15,488 bases of DNA. Source: JAXIHJ01 sp034189755 (GTDB lineage Bacteria > Planctomycetota > Phycisphaerae > SM23-33). The notes under the pieces were generated by a model. It worked only from the letters and a program-made list of their open reading frames with translations, made no database searches and was not told the DNA's origin. The first letter of the stretch is position 1. The number at the start of each line of letters is the position of its first letter. This document shows positions 7,780-13,957 of this stretch, in pieces. The DNA lies in contig JAXIHJ010000100.1 in assembly GCA_034189755.1 (NCBI GenBank), positions 1-15,488 on the forward strand, given 5' to 3'. Position numbers and translations under genes: made by a program.

Positions 7780-8947
7780 CTTCTTGGACCTCGTAGTCGA
7801 CGTTGGCGTTTTGCATGGCAAGGCCGGCGCAAACGGCCCACTCCGCCATCATGCTTCGACGGTCGCCGCCAAGGTCTACACCGGAAACATCGATTCCCTT
7901 CAGTGGCTGGCCCATCACACATGGGATGTTCAGATGCTCGGCGAGCAGTTTAACCACCGCCGGGTCATACGCCTGGCCCCCGGTGGCCGTAATCTGCTCA
8001 GGCCTCAGGCCGCGAAAGGTAACCGAGCAATATCTCAGGCAAAGAGCGATTTCACGAGCCAGGGCTTCCACCTCGCCTCGCACCGCATCATAAACAGTCC
8101 AGTTAATGGAGGAGGCTTCTCTAGCGACGGCTTGCGGCGTCGGTGCCGACTCATCGTCGCGCCGCCTGCCGCCGTAGGTCTGCTCGGTGCAATCCTGCAT
8201 GATTCGCCCCCGCAGGTCGCAGGCTTCCTTGAAGCTAAGGTTCAACTGTTTGGCCGCCGCTTCTGAAAATGTGCGCCCGCCGATGCCGATGTGCTTAATG
8301 AAGATTATCTGCCGGCCTCGGGCGACCACCAATCGGGTCGCGCTTTGTCCGACATCCGCAATGACGCTGACAGCTTGTTCGTCCGCGCGACGGCGCAGAA
8401 AGCGTTCGAAGCTGCGGAACAGCGCGACCGGCTCGGCGTCGATATGTTTGGGACGCAGCCCTATTTCGCTCAACAGCCCCAAATGGTCGTTAACCACCTC
8501 GGACGTAGCCGCCAGCATGATGATTTCATCACGCGTCTCGTTGCCCTGCCGGACCTGTCCGGCATTAAGATAGTTCAACTCGTCGGCTTCACGGTTGAGA
8601 TTGAGCCGCTCCTCGGCCTCCCACTTGACAGCCTCAGCCAGCTCGCTTTCGGGCATGTGAGGCAAGCGGACGTTTTTGATGTTCAACTGGCTGCAGGACA
8701 GGGATGAGATCACATCGCGGCCGGAAAAGGCTTCGCTCCGCAGTATGTCCCGAACCGCAGTTGCGATCAGCTTGCGACGATGCTCGGCGTCCGCCTCCGC
8801 CGGGGTCGGCGCCTGCCACCGCCCACAGGCCGAGACCATTACCGTAGAACCCACACGCTGCATTTGAAGCAGTTTGACACTATCAGACCCAATGTCCAGA
8901 GCGATTGGCCATTTCCTGGTGTGAAACATGTTTAGCATCTTTAGCAT
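7748..8947 (-). CDS. pilM: PilM, cytoplasmic actin-like pilus assembly ATP-binding protein
   Basis: The 399-residue protein has an actin/FtsA-like fold. Phosphate-1 is 'ALDIGSDSVKLLQ' (16-28), phosphate-2 is 'VIADVGQSATRLVV' (195-208) and the adenosine motif is 'ITATGGQAYDP' (319-329). The PilM landmark 'AVKWEAEERL' (106-115) is present. PilM sits on the cytoplasmic face, binds the N-terminus of PilN and links the alignment complex to the assembly ATPase, which is not encoded here. It is longer than the usual roughly 350 residues because of a polar segment around 250-280 and an acidic C-terminal tail ('QEDEDGESR'). The start at 8947 lies behind AAGGGA. In-frame ATGs at 8938 and 8929 are possible alternatives. 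The gap after the GspH-like gene is 16 nt. Confidence 0.95.
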   Translation of the reverse strand: MLKMLNMFHTRKWPIALDIGSDSVKLLQMQRVGSTVMVSACGRWQAPTPAEADAEHRRKLIATAVRDILRSEAFSGRDVISSLSCSQLNIKNVRLPHMPESELAEAVKWEAEERLNLNREADELNYLNAGQVRQGNETRDEIIMLAATSEVVNDHLGLLSEIGLRPKHIDAEPVALFRSFERFLRRRADEQAVSVIADVGQSATRLVVARGRQIIFIKHIGIGGRTFSEAAAKQLNLSFKEACDLRGRIMQDCTEQTYGGRRRDDESAPTPQAVAREASSINWTVYDAVRGEVEALAREIALCLRYCSVTFRGLRPEQITATGGQAYDPAVVKLLAEHLNIPCVMGQPLKGIDVSGVDLGGDRRSMMAEWAVCAGLAMQNANVDYEVQEDEDGESRLSA

Positions 8948-8963
8948 CGGTCCGCGTCCCTTC

Positions 8964-9464
8964 TTACAAACCTATTGACGTTACCGTCACCTTTCCGGTG
9001 GCGGCGGCTACATCCACGCGGTATATGTGCGGGCCTGCCTGAAGCGTTACAGAGCCGGCGTTGTCCGGCGTGCCAAGTGCGTCGAACGTCACGCTGGCAT
9101 TGCCGCCAAAGCCAGCAGAGACAATCTCCAATCGGTCAAAGCCTCGCATTGCAGTAAAATCCACTTCGTACGCTGACTTACTAATCGGGTGAATCAGGGT
9201 CCCACTTGTGTTAGTCAAACTGTAAGAATCCGCAGAAACGTCAAAAGTCACCGTAACGGGCGTCTGGGACGTAATAGCCACGTTCTGGGCATATTGAAGG
9301 TCCGATAACAACATCCGTGCGCCGGAGGTCGCCTCCAGGTCAGCCGTGCTTAAAACCATCGGAATCACCATGGCTGCGGCGATGGCGATAACAATCAACA
9401 CCACGATGATCTCGATCATCGTAAAGCCGATCGCAGCATTATTTTTTCGGCGGAACCGGAACAT
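8964..9464 (-). CDS. GspH/FimT-like minor pseudopilin
   Basis: The 166-residue prepilin has a short basic leader ending at G13, followed by 'FTMIEIIVVLIVIAIAAAM': cleavage G13/F14, Glu at mature +5, then the hydrophobic helix. The C-terminal half is beta-rich ('TVTFDVSADSYSLTNTSG', 'SVTFDALGTPDNAGSVTL'), as in GspH/FimT, where the second motif resembles the conserved 'v.F...G.p...g.i.l' strand pattern. Minor pseudopilins cap the fibre tip and start its assembly. GGGAG lies 8 nt before the ATG, inside the preceding small gene, which it overlaps by 26 nt. The remote position from the other pseudopilins, next to pilM, is notable but does not weaken the call. Confidence 0.9.
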   Translation of the reverse strand: MFRFRRKNNAAIGFTMIEIIVVLIVIAIAAAMVIPMVLSTADLEATSGARMLLSDLQYAQNVAITSQTPVTVTFDVSADSYSLTNTSGTLIHPISKSAYEVDFTAMRGFDRLEIVSAGFGGNASVTFDALGTPDNAGSVTLQAGPHIYRVDVAAATGKVTVTSIGL

Positions 9465-9777
9465 CGGCTTCTCCCTCGCCGGTGAGCAGCTCTTTCAGAT
9501 TCTGCGGGGTTATCTCGACCTTGACCTGCCCGCTCTTGAGCAGCTTCATCAGTTCGTCGAGCTTGGTATTAGTCGTTGTCTGTACGTCTATAAACGCTTT
9601 CCGCTGGGAGGCGGAATTGAGCCAGATTTTGTCGGCGGCCCCTGCTTCAGACGCCATCGGGTTTTTCTCCGCCCAAAGGCCCGCCACCAGAATTGTCAGC
9701 AGCACTGCGATGGCCGTGAGACAAACACGGGTGTATCCGTCCAGTTGCAATCGTATTTCCTGATGTCCCCATTGCAT
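9439..9777 (-). CDS. Small single-TM protein of unknown function in pseudopilin operon
   Basis: I do not recognise this family. From ATG 9777 it has 112 residues: a short hydrophilic N-terminus ('MQWGHQEIRLQLDGYTR'), one membrane helix (about 17-36), then an extracytoplasmic region with a predicted helix ('NTKLDELMKLLKSG'), a strand-like 'VKVEIT' and a Pro/Lys-rich end. An upstream in-frame ATG (9804) overlaps the preceding gene's stop in ATGA and would add nine residues. AGGAG (9787-9791) sits 9 nt before 9777, so 9777 is better supported, though both could be used. It lacks a prepilin cleavage motif. It is embedded between the GspK-like and GspH-like genes and overlaps the latter by 26 nt. 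This supports a structural or accessory role in the same machine. Confidence 0.78.
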   Translation of the reverse strand: MQWGHQEIRLQLDGYTRVCLTAIAVLLTILVAGLWAEKNPMASEAGAADKIWLNSASQRKAFIDVQTTTNTKLDELMKLLKSGQVKVEITPQNLKELLTGEGEADVPVPPKK

Positions 9778-9800
9778 TTTTATGCACTCCTGTTCTGCGC

Positions 9801-10952
9801 TCATTCGTTTATTTCAATAACCTCCACCACGGCCATCTCTTCGGGGTCGTCGGAGAAGTCGTAAACCATGCAACGATCTTCCACGTAGTTCAGCGTGTGT
9901 GTCCCCATCAGATTGTTTTGATAGCCGCCCGCCGCACAGACGAGTCCGCCGTTGATAGTTGTCGCCGATCTAGAAGTGTTGCCGGATCGCCGAATTCCAC
10001 CTGTGCTGACAATCATGCCGTTGATCGTTGCCCTGGCGCCGTTTTTCACGATAACTTTCCCGCTGGCGACGATAGCGGGGAAGCCCTCCACGGCTGTCAA
10101 AGTAATATTATTTCCCTCAAGAATAACGTCGCCATTGACGATGATGGTTCCCTCGAAATTGAGGTTGTTCTTGAGCTTGACCTCGCGTCGCTCGTGGTTG
10201 AACCACACCACTCCACCGACGTTGGAAGGCCCAACGGCGCCGCCGTCAGCTAACGGATCATTAGACTGGAAGACATGCGAATCCACTTTGATAGCTGTGT
10301 GGTTGACGCCGAACACGTTGTAGTTCTGATAATCGGACCATTGGACGCTGGGCATTTCCTGATCCGGGGCGAAGGGATTCGATTCGCCTTGAATCCTGTG
10401 GAGTGGGTCAATTATGACGCCGGTCGCCGATGCGTCGCCGTCCAGAATCGCAAAATTGAAAAGTGTACCGTTGATGTGAAAGTTGCCGTTGACCGTCAGC
10501 CACCTCGGCAGCCAACTCATCCCGCCTCCGATCATGAGGCCATAATCGACGGAAAACGTGGGGGCGGCGGTGCGGAATACAGTGCTCGACCTCCTCTGGC
10601 AAATACCATCGACCTCGGCTTCCGCCGTAACAACAAAGTATCCCGGCGCCGTCTTGATCGGGACAGCGTAAAATTGGTAGCCGTCGCTGGACTCATCGGC
10701 ATAGAAAGGCCCCAGCGGGCTTCCGGCCGAACCATCCAGGGCGGTTGGGTCGGCCCGCAGAACATACATGGCATGTTGCAGCCCCGATTCAGCCAAATAC
10801 TGAGCACGGGCGGCAGCCAGCAAATTATTCGAGCCGGCCAGGTCGATCGAGGCGCTGCTGAGGTAGCCCACGCCGAGGATAACGGCTACGGCCAGTACGA
10901 GCATCACCAACAGCATCGCAAATCCGGATCTTTGGGTTCTTCGTTTTTTCAT
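9801..10952 (-). CDS. PilX/GspK-like prepilin with beta-rich passenger domain
   Basis: The 383-residue protein has a prepilin leader 'MKKRRTQRSG' followed by 'FAMLLVMLVLAVAVILGVG' and 'AARAQYLAESGLQHAMYVL', the PilX N-terminal pattern. Mature residue +5 is Leu, not Glu, as in GspK, the tip pseudopilin. The long extracellular part is Gly/Asn/Val-rich, with strand repeats such as 'FEGTIIVNGDVILEGNN' and 'AIVASGKVIVKNGARATING'. That is the look of a right-handed beta-helix or bactofilin-like polymer fold rather than the GspK saposin-like domain. It overlaps the GspJ-like gene by ATGA. Position and missing Glu5 argue for the GspK slot at the tip of the fibre. The passenger may be the adhesive or ligand-binding part (inference). 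Confidence 0.88.
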   Translation of the reverse strand: MKKRRTQRSGFAMLLVMLVLAVAVILGVGYLSSASIDLAGSNNLLAAARAQYLAESGLQHAMYVLRADPTALDGSAGSPLGPFYADESSDGYQFYAVPIKTAPGYFVVTAEAEVDGICQRRSSTVFRTAAPTFSVDYGLMIGGGMSWLPRWLTVNGNFHINGTLFNFAILDGDASATGVIIDPLHRIQGESNPFAPDQEMPSVQWSDYQNYNVFGVNHTAIKVDSHVFQSNDPLADGGAVGPSNVGGVVWFNHERREVKLKNNLNFEGTIIVNGDVILEGNNITLTAVEGFPAIVASGKVIVKNGARATINGMIVSTGGIRRSGNTSRSATTINGGLVCAAGGYQNNLMGTHTLNYVEDRCMVYDFSDDPEEMAVVEVIEINE

Positions 10953-11680
10953 TTCCGTTTCGTCCCTGGGCGTTCAAGCCCCACATTCCTAATCGTTGTC
11001 GTCGGTTCCCCGTCATCAGGTCCCTTGATTGGGTTGAGCACGTACACGCCGCCGGTGAATTCCACGTAATCCGTCTTATCCGCCCGCAGGGAGGCGGCGC
11101 TTCGAATAGTCAGATTCCTACGGCCCCCATCAACGGTAAACTCCGTCTTGACCAACGTGGTCATCGGCGGCGCGGCGGTCGTCTGGACCTGTAATTGCGC
11201 AACTTCCTCGGCCAATACGTCAACCTGCTCATAGCGGGAGGCGTCAATGTAGGCCTTCATGACCTTCATGTTCGTCGCATCCGACAGCAGAATGCGCACA
11301 TTCAGCGCTGCTTTCGTGGCCGGACCCATGGCATCGGGAAACACGACCTGATGCGACTTGACCGTACCGGAAGCGTTGTCCCATAGGATAACCCGCATTT
11401 CGTCAAGGTTTATCAACCCGTCGCTGTTGGTATCGTCGGTCCAGAACATCAGCGCCTGCCCGTTGGCGGCGGTAACCAGATTGGCCCTGCGAAGTGCGGA
11501 TTGAATTGTCAATGTTGCGCTGCGCCCGGTCCGGATGGAATCGCTGAACTCCTGGCTGCCGGAATAGGAGTTGCCAAGCGCTATGGAAAGTCCCGCCACC
11601 GCCAAGGCGGTTACCGAAGTAATCGTTACCGCTACCGCCAATTCGACCAGCGTCAATCCTCGTCGCCTGTCGCGTCCCAT
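10949..11680 (-). CDS. GspJ/PilW-like minor pseudopilin with EF-hand loop
   Basis: The 243-residue prepilin has leader 'MGRDRRRG', cleavage G8/L9 and 'LTLVELAVAVTITSVTALA', with Glu at mature +5. The beta-rich body contains 'ALMFWTDDTNSDGLINLDEM'. Residues 83-94 (D-T-N-S-D-G-L-I-N-L-D-E) match the canonical 12-residue EF-hand calcium loop, with D1, N3, D5, G6, I8 and E12. Length and position between the GspI-like and GspK-like genes fit GspJ, a tip-complex pseudopilin. It starts 18 nt after the GspI-like stop and ends in an ATGA overlap with the next gene, so translation is probably coupled. PilW is an alternative name for the same position in type IV pili. Confidence 0.88.
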   Translation of the reverse strand: MGRDRRRGLTLVELAVAVTITSVTALAVAGLSIALGNSYSGSQEFSDSIRTGRSATLTIQSALRRANLVTAANGQALMFWTDDTNSDGLINLDEMRVILWDNASGTVKSHQVVFPDAMGPATKAALNVRILLSDATNMKVMKAYIDASRYEQVDVLAEEVAQLQVQTTAAPPMTTLVKTEFTVDGGRRNLTIRSAASLRADKTDYVEFTGGVYVLNPIKGPDDGEPTTTIRNVGLERPGTKRK

Positions 11681-11698
11681 GAGATCATCTGCCTTGCG

Positions 11699-12202
11699 TT
11701 AATCCAGCGCGTAGACCAGCCTGGTAAGGGTTACGAGCGGCTGATCGCTGTACTTGACCTCCACCACCACGCGGATGAAGGTCGGGTCCTCGGAGACATC
11801 CTGCCCGCTCACATAGATATAGCCGGCAGTTACTTCTCGTGAGAGACCGACGGACTCCGGCTCATCGATGATCGCTCCGTCAAAGCTGCAAATGCCGCCG
11901 GGATCTTCCGTGTAGCCGTGATAGTCGTCAATGTTGTCGAACAAAGTCCTGGAAGTTTCACCGATTTCCGGCCCAAGGCTGCTCGAACCCTGCGGGTCGT
12001 GAAACGGTTTGGTAAGGATCTCCTCCATGATTTCCTGGGCGAGGCCGACCGCCAGTGACCGCCTGGCGTCAACCTGCTGATTCGTGGCGGCGGCGGTGAA
12101 TGGCATGATAATGGCGGTAACCGCCATCGCCAGTACGACGACAGCCAGAAGCGATTCCAACAACGTGAAAGCTCGTGAGCGTTTTTGGGCCACCGTGATC
12201 AT
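11699..12202 (-). CDS. GspI/PilV-like minor pseudopilin
   Basis: The 167-residue prepilin begins 'MITVAQKRSRA', then 'FTLLESLLAVVVLAMAVTAI'. Glu is at mature +5, followed by the 'LLAVVVLAM' helix and 'GLAQEIMEEIL', which matches the 'a..la...me.l' segment of GspI/PilV proteins. The body is short and beta-rich ('FIRVVVEVKYSDQPLVTLTRLVY'). GspI nucleates the GspI-J-K tip complex, and the next two genes encode the J- and K-like members. Residue -1 of the cleavage site is Ala (A11), not Gly. The start is 14 nt after the previous gene. No strong Shine-Dalgarno is visible, which suggests coupled translation. Confidence 0.87.
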   Translation of the reverse strand: MITVAQKRSRAFTLLESLLAVVVLAMAVTAIIMPFTAAATNQQVDARRSLAVGLAQEIMEEILTKPFHDPQGSSSLGPEIGETSRTLFDNIDDYHGYTEDPGGICSFDGAIIDEPESVGLSREVTAGYIYVSGQDVSEDPTFIRVVVEVKYSDQPLVTLTRLVYALD

Positions 12203-12216
12203 GTAATTATCTTGTG

Positions 12217-12726
12217 TTAATAATCGATGAATGCCTTCCCGAACTCGTTGCTGCCGGTGGCATCGGCTTTGAGGGTCAGCGTGGAAGGCTGATATATCCA
12301 GCCGTGCGAGTCGTCCGCGTTAGCCGGAAAAGGCTCCCCGTCGCCAACCATCTCTATGGTGCGCTTCTGGTTTACGGGGTTGAGTGGTATTTCACGAAAG
12401 TAAGGCCCATGGAAACCCGGTGAGCCAGGCTCGCCGAAATCGCCGTTGGCGTTACTGGCCTGCGTCATGTATTGACCAAATGCAGCCTCGGTGGGCGCGG
12501 CATTCGGGTCGCAGCCGGGATACCCCGGCGGGACGTCACGGTGCTGGCCTTTGAATACTACAATCTGGGTGCGCAGGATTCTAAGATCATCGGCCAACAT
12601 GCTGGCCCGAGCGGCAGCCGAGGCGTTGGAGAAGCGAGGCAACACGATGGTTGCTATGATGGCGAGGATGATCACTACAATCAGAACCTCGACCAGCGTA
12701 AATGCAATTTTGCTCCCTGACCTCAT
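12217..12726 (-). CDS. Second GspG-like pseudopilin with Ala at the cleavage site
   Basis: From ATG 12726 the product has 169 residues: leader 'MRSGSKIA', then 'FTLVEVLIVVIILAIIATIV', with Glu at mature +5. The body follows the GspG plan, with 'LADDLRILRTQIVVFKGQH', 'HGPYFREIPLNPVNQ' and 'HGWIYQPSTLTLKAD', parallel to the upstream major pilin. It also has a Pro/Gly-rich insert ('PPGYPGCDPNAAP'). Residue -1 is Ala8 instead of Gly. A GTG at 12759 is in frame and would add 11 residues. I prefer 12726, which gives a normal short basic leader, but neither start has a strong ribosome binding site. It is probably a minor variant of the fibre subunit, made at a lower level than the first gene product. 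Confidence 0.87.
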   Translation of the reverse strand: MRSGSKIAFTLVEVLIVVIILAIIATIVLPRFSNASAAARASMLADDLRILRTQIVVFKGQHRDVPPGYPGCDPNAAPTEAAFGQYMTQASNANGDFGEPGSPGFHGPYFREIPLNPVNQKRTIEMVGDGEPFPANADDSHGWIYQPSTLTLKADATGSNEFGKAFIDY

Positions 12727-12759
12727 AATCCGACCCGGTCGACGCCAGCTTTCTTGCAC

Positions 12760-12926
12760 CCATTAAAATAGTTCCGGTCCTTAAAGCCGCTAAACCCGGC
12801 TGGCCTCATATTATGGACCCTGAAGGTCCAATCCCAATTTCACGGTCCGTGTTAAGCCGGGGGCATCCGGAGAGGATGCCCCCAGCCAATATTACAGACC
12901 GTCAGGGCCCTGCTATCGGAGGCCGT
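12760..12926 (-). other. Hairpin-rich spacer behind the major pilin gene
   Basis: This spacer carries no gene. The main element is at 12859-12883: GGGGGCATCC, a 5-nt loop and GGATGCCCCC, a perfect 10-bp stem. A second stem lies at 12814-12830 (TGGACC, 5-nt loop, GGTCCA). A short palindrome CAGGGCCCTG sits at 12903-12912, just past the pilin stop. No U-run follows either stem on the minus strand, so a full terminator is unlikely. A 3' stabiliser for the upstream pilin message, or a partial terminator, would explain why this is the widest gap in the pseudopilin block. Confidence 0.7.
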
Positions 12927-13379
12927 TTACAGAGCGCTGTGGGCATCATCATCCGGCGAGAACTTGCCCGTGGTCGTGTTGTAGTACCAGCCGTGATTTC
13001 CGCCGCCAAGCCCGTCTGCGCCGGCCTGAACGTCAACCGTGGCCAGGTCGTTGAACGGATTGGTCGGGAAAGTCTGGAGGTACGGCCCATACGCACCACT
13101 GGCATCGGCTGTGCCGTCGATCTTCGTCTTCTGGGTCAGCGCCTCGACGAAAGTAATGCCGTCGGCCTCGCCCGGATAGCTGTCCTTGTGCTGCACCTTG
13201 AACAGCTCGACCTGGCTGCGAACCGTTTGGAGATCGCTGGCCAACGCCGACTCGCGGGCGTCATTGGAAGCCTCGGTGAACTGAGGAATGACGATCGCGG
13301 CCAGGATGCCCAGTATGATCACTACGATCAGGATCTCGACCAGCGTAAAACCTTTTCTGCTATGTGTCTTGTGATTCAT
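12927..13379 (-). CDS. Major GspG-like (type IV pilin-like) structural pseudopilin
   Basis: The 150-residue prepilin begins 'MNHKTHSRKG', cleaved G10/F11, followed by 'FTLVEILIVVIILGILAAIV' with Glu at mature +5. It continues 'LQTVRSQVELFKVQHKDSYPG', then the GspG-type 'AYGPYLQTFPTNPFND' and a C-terminal 'HGWYYNTTTGKFSPDDD'. This is the fibre-forming subunit type. Combined pilin N-terminus and GspG C-terminus are typical of Planctomycetota clusters. A perfect GGAGG (13388-13392) lies 8 nt before ATG, the best ribosome binding site in the block. The gene stands first, after a long leader region, and is followed by stable hairpins. Together these suggest it is made in large excess over the minor pseudopilins. 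Confidence 0.95.
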   Translation of the reverse strand: MNHKTHSRKGFTLVEILIVVIILGILAAIVIPQFTEASNDARESALASDLQTVRSQVELFKVQHKDSYPGEADGITFVEALTQKTKIDGTADASGAYGPYLQTFPTNPFNDLATVDVQAGADGLGGGNHGWYYNTTTGKFSPDDDAHSAL

Positions 13380-13387
13380 TTAACCTG

Positions 13388-13392
13388 CCTCC
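13388..13392 (-). promoter_or_regulatory. Strong Shine-Dalgarno of the major pilin gene
   Basis: The minus strand reads GGAGG eight bases before the pilin ATG at 13379. It is stronger than the sites in front of the minor pseudopilin genes, in keeping with high expression of the fibre subunit. Confidence 0.85.
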
Positions 13393-13648
13393 ACGAACTC
13401 CTGTTTCCTTCGTCGTCGGGGTGAACAATACGTTTTTCACACCCTTCTTGTTACATACCCAAAAATCCAGTTCCCCTTCAGGCTGCTTTGCTAATTCCCG
13501 GCGAAAGACGGCGCGCCTGCTCTATCGCTCTGCCGTTCGCTCCGATTCCGTCCGCCTGGCCTGATGACCGGCTAGCCCCGCACTGCCGGAAATCCCGACC
13601 TGCGCGCTCCGCTGTGAACTCACCTCCCTTCATAGACGGTAACGAACA

Positions 13649-13661
13649 GTGAGATTCTCAC
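13649..13661. promoter_or_regulatory. Candidate operator: 13-nt inverted repeat
   Basis: GTGAGA and TCTCAC flank a single central base, giving a perfect 6-bp dyad of the size bound by dimeric regulators. It lies about 270 nt before the pilin start codon. Nothing else ties it to a regulator, so it could be chance. Confidence 0.25.
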
Positions 13662-13890
13662 ATGCTGCCGTTTCCGCTCGGAAATGGCTTGCAGCCGCAT
13701 ATCTTGCTTGCTGCCGCCTTCCAAACATCTTATCGGCTTGACGGGGATGGCCCTTCAGTAAGGCAAGAGAAGAAATCGGTATGGACTTATGAGGCTTGCT
13801 CTGACGTCGGATTCGCCGGAAAAACGCCCGCAAAATAAGGACTCAAGCGTATTGACAGGCCCCCCGGCTTTTTAGGCTCCGACCCAAAGC

Positions 13891-13896
13891 ATTATA
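13891..13896 (-). promoter_or_regulatory. Candidate -10 box (TATAAT) upstream of the pilin gene
   Basis: The minus strand carries an exact TATAAT. The hexamer 17 nt upstream (TCCGTG) is a poor -35, so a housekeeping promoter here would need an activator. It would give a leader of about 500 nt before the pilin gene. Weak evidence. Confidence 0.2.
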
Positions 13897-13923
13897 TTCC
13901 GCACGTCGCCATGCACGGACAGC

Positions 13924-13957
13924 CGACGGTCCCGTCGAGTGCAGAGCACTCGGCGGG
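13924..13957. repeat. Overlapping inverted repeats able to form alternative hairpins
   Basis: At 13931-13957 the plus strand reads CCCGTCGAGTGC, AGA, GCACTCGGCGGG: a 12-bp stem with one G:U pair on the plus strand, which becomes a C:A mismatch on the minus strand. A second repeat, CGACG GTCC CGTCG (13924-13937), shares bases with its left arm, so the two hairpins exclude each other. The region lies about 140-175 bases past the histidine kinase stop. It could be a terminator-like or mobile palindromic element; no U-run follows on the minus strand. Confidence 0.5.

Noticed and set aside
7780..7821. Longer start (7821) for pilN
   Set aside because: Adds a 14-residue tail before the conserved N-terminal docking motif, and increases overlap with pilM to 74 nt.
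12727..12759. Longer start (GTG 12759) for the second GspG-like gene
   Set aside because: Would give an unusually long leader before the cleavage site and has no better ribosome binding site than ATG 12726.
13441..13560. c-di-GMP-I (GEMM) riboswitch in the pilin leader
   Set aside because: A GCAAAGC segment is present but the GGCAAACC and GGGACGCAAAGCC core with tetraloop receptor elements is not; not enough to call.
13364..13564. Plus-strand 66-codon frame over the pilin leader
   Set aside because: Begins inside the pilin gene on the other strand, has no ribosome binding site and no recognisable domain.
13630..13833. Minus-strand 67-codon Arg-rich frame in the intergenic region, TTG start
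   Set aside because: No Shine-Dalgarno, no recognisable domain, an odd Arg/Ala-rich composition, and it lies wholly within the leader region; more likely chance.
13852..13857. Plus-strand TTGACA as a promoter -35 box
   Set aside because: No -10-like hexamer at 16-18 nt downstream and no plus-strand gene to serve.
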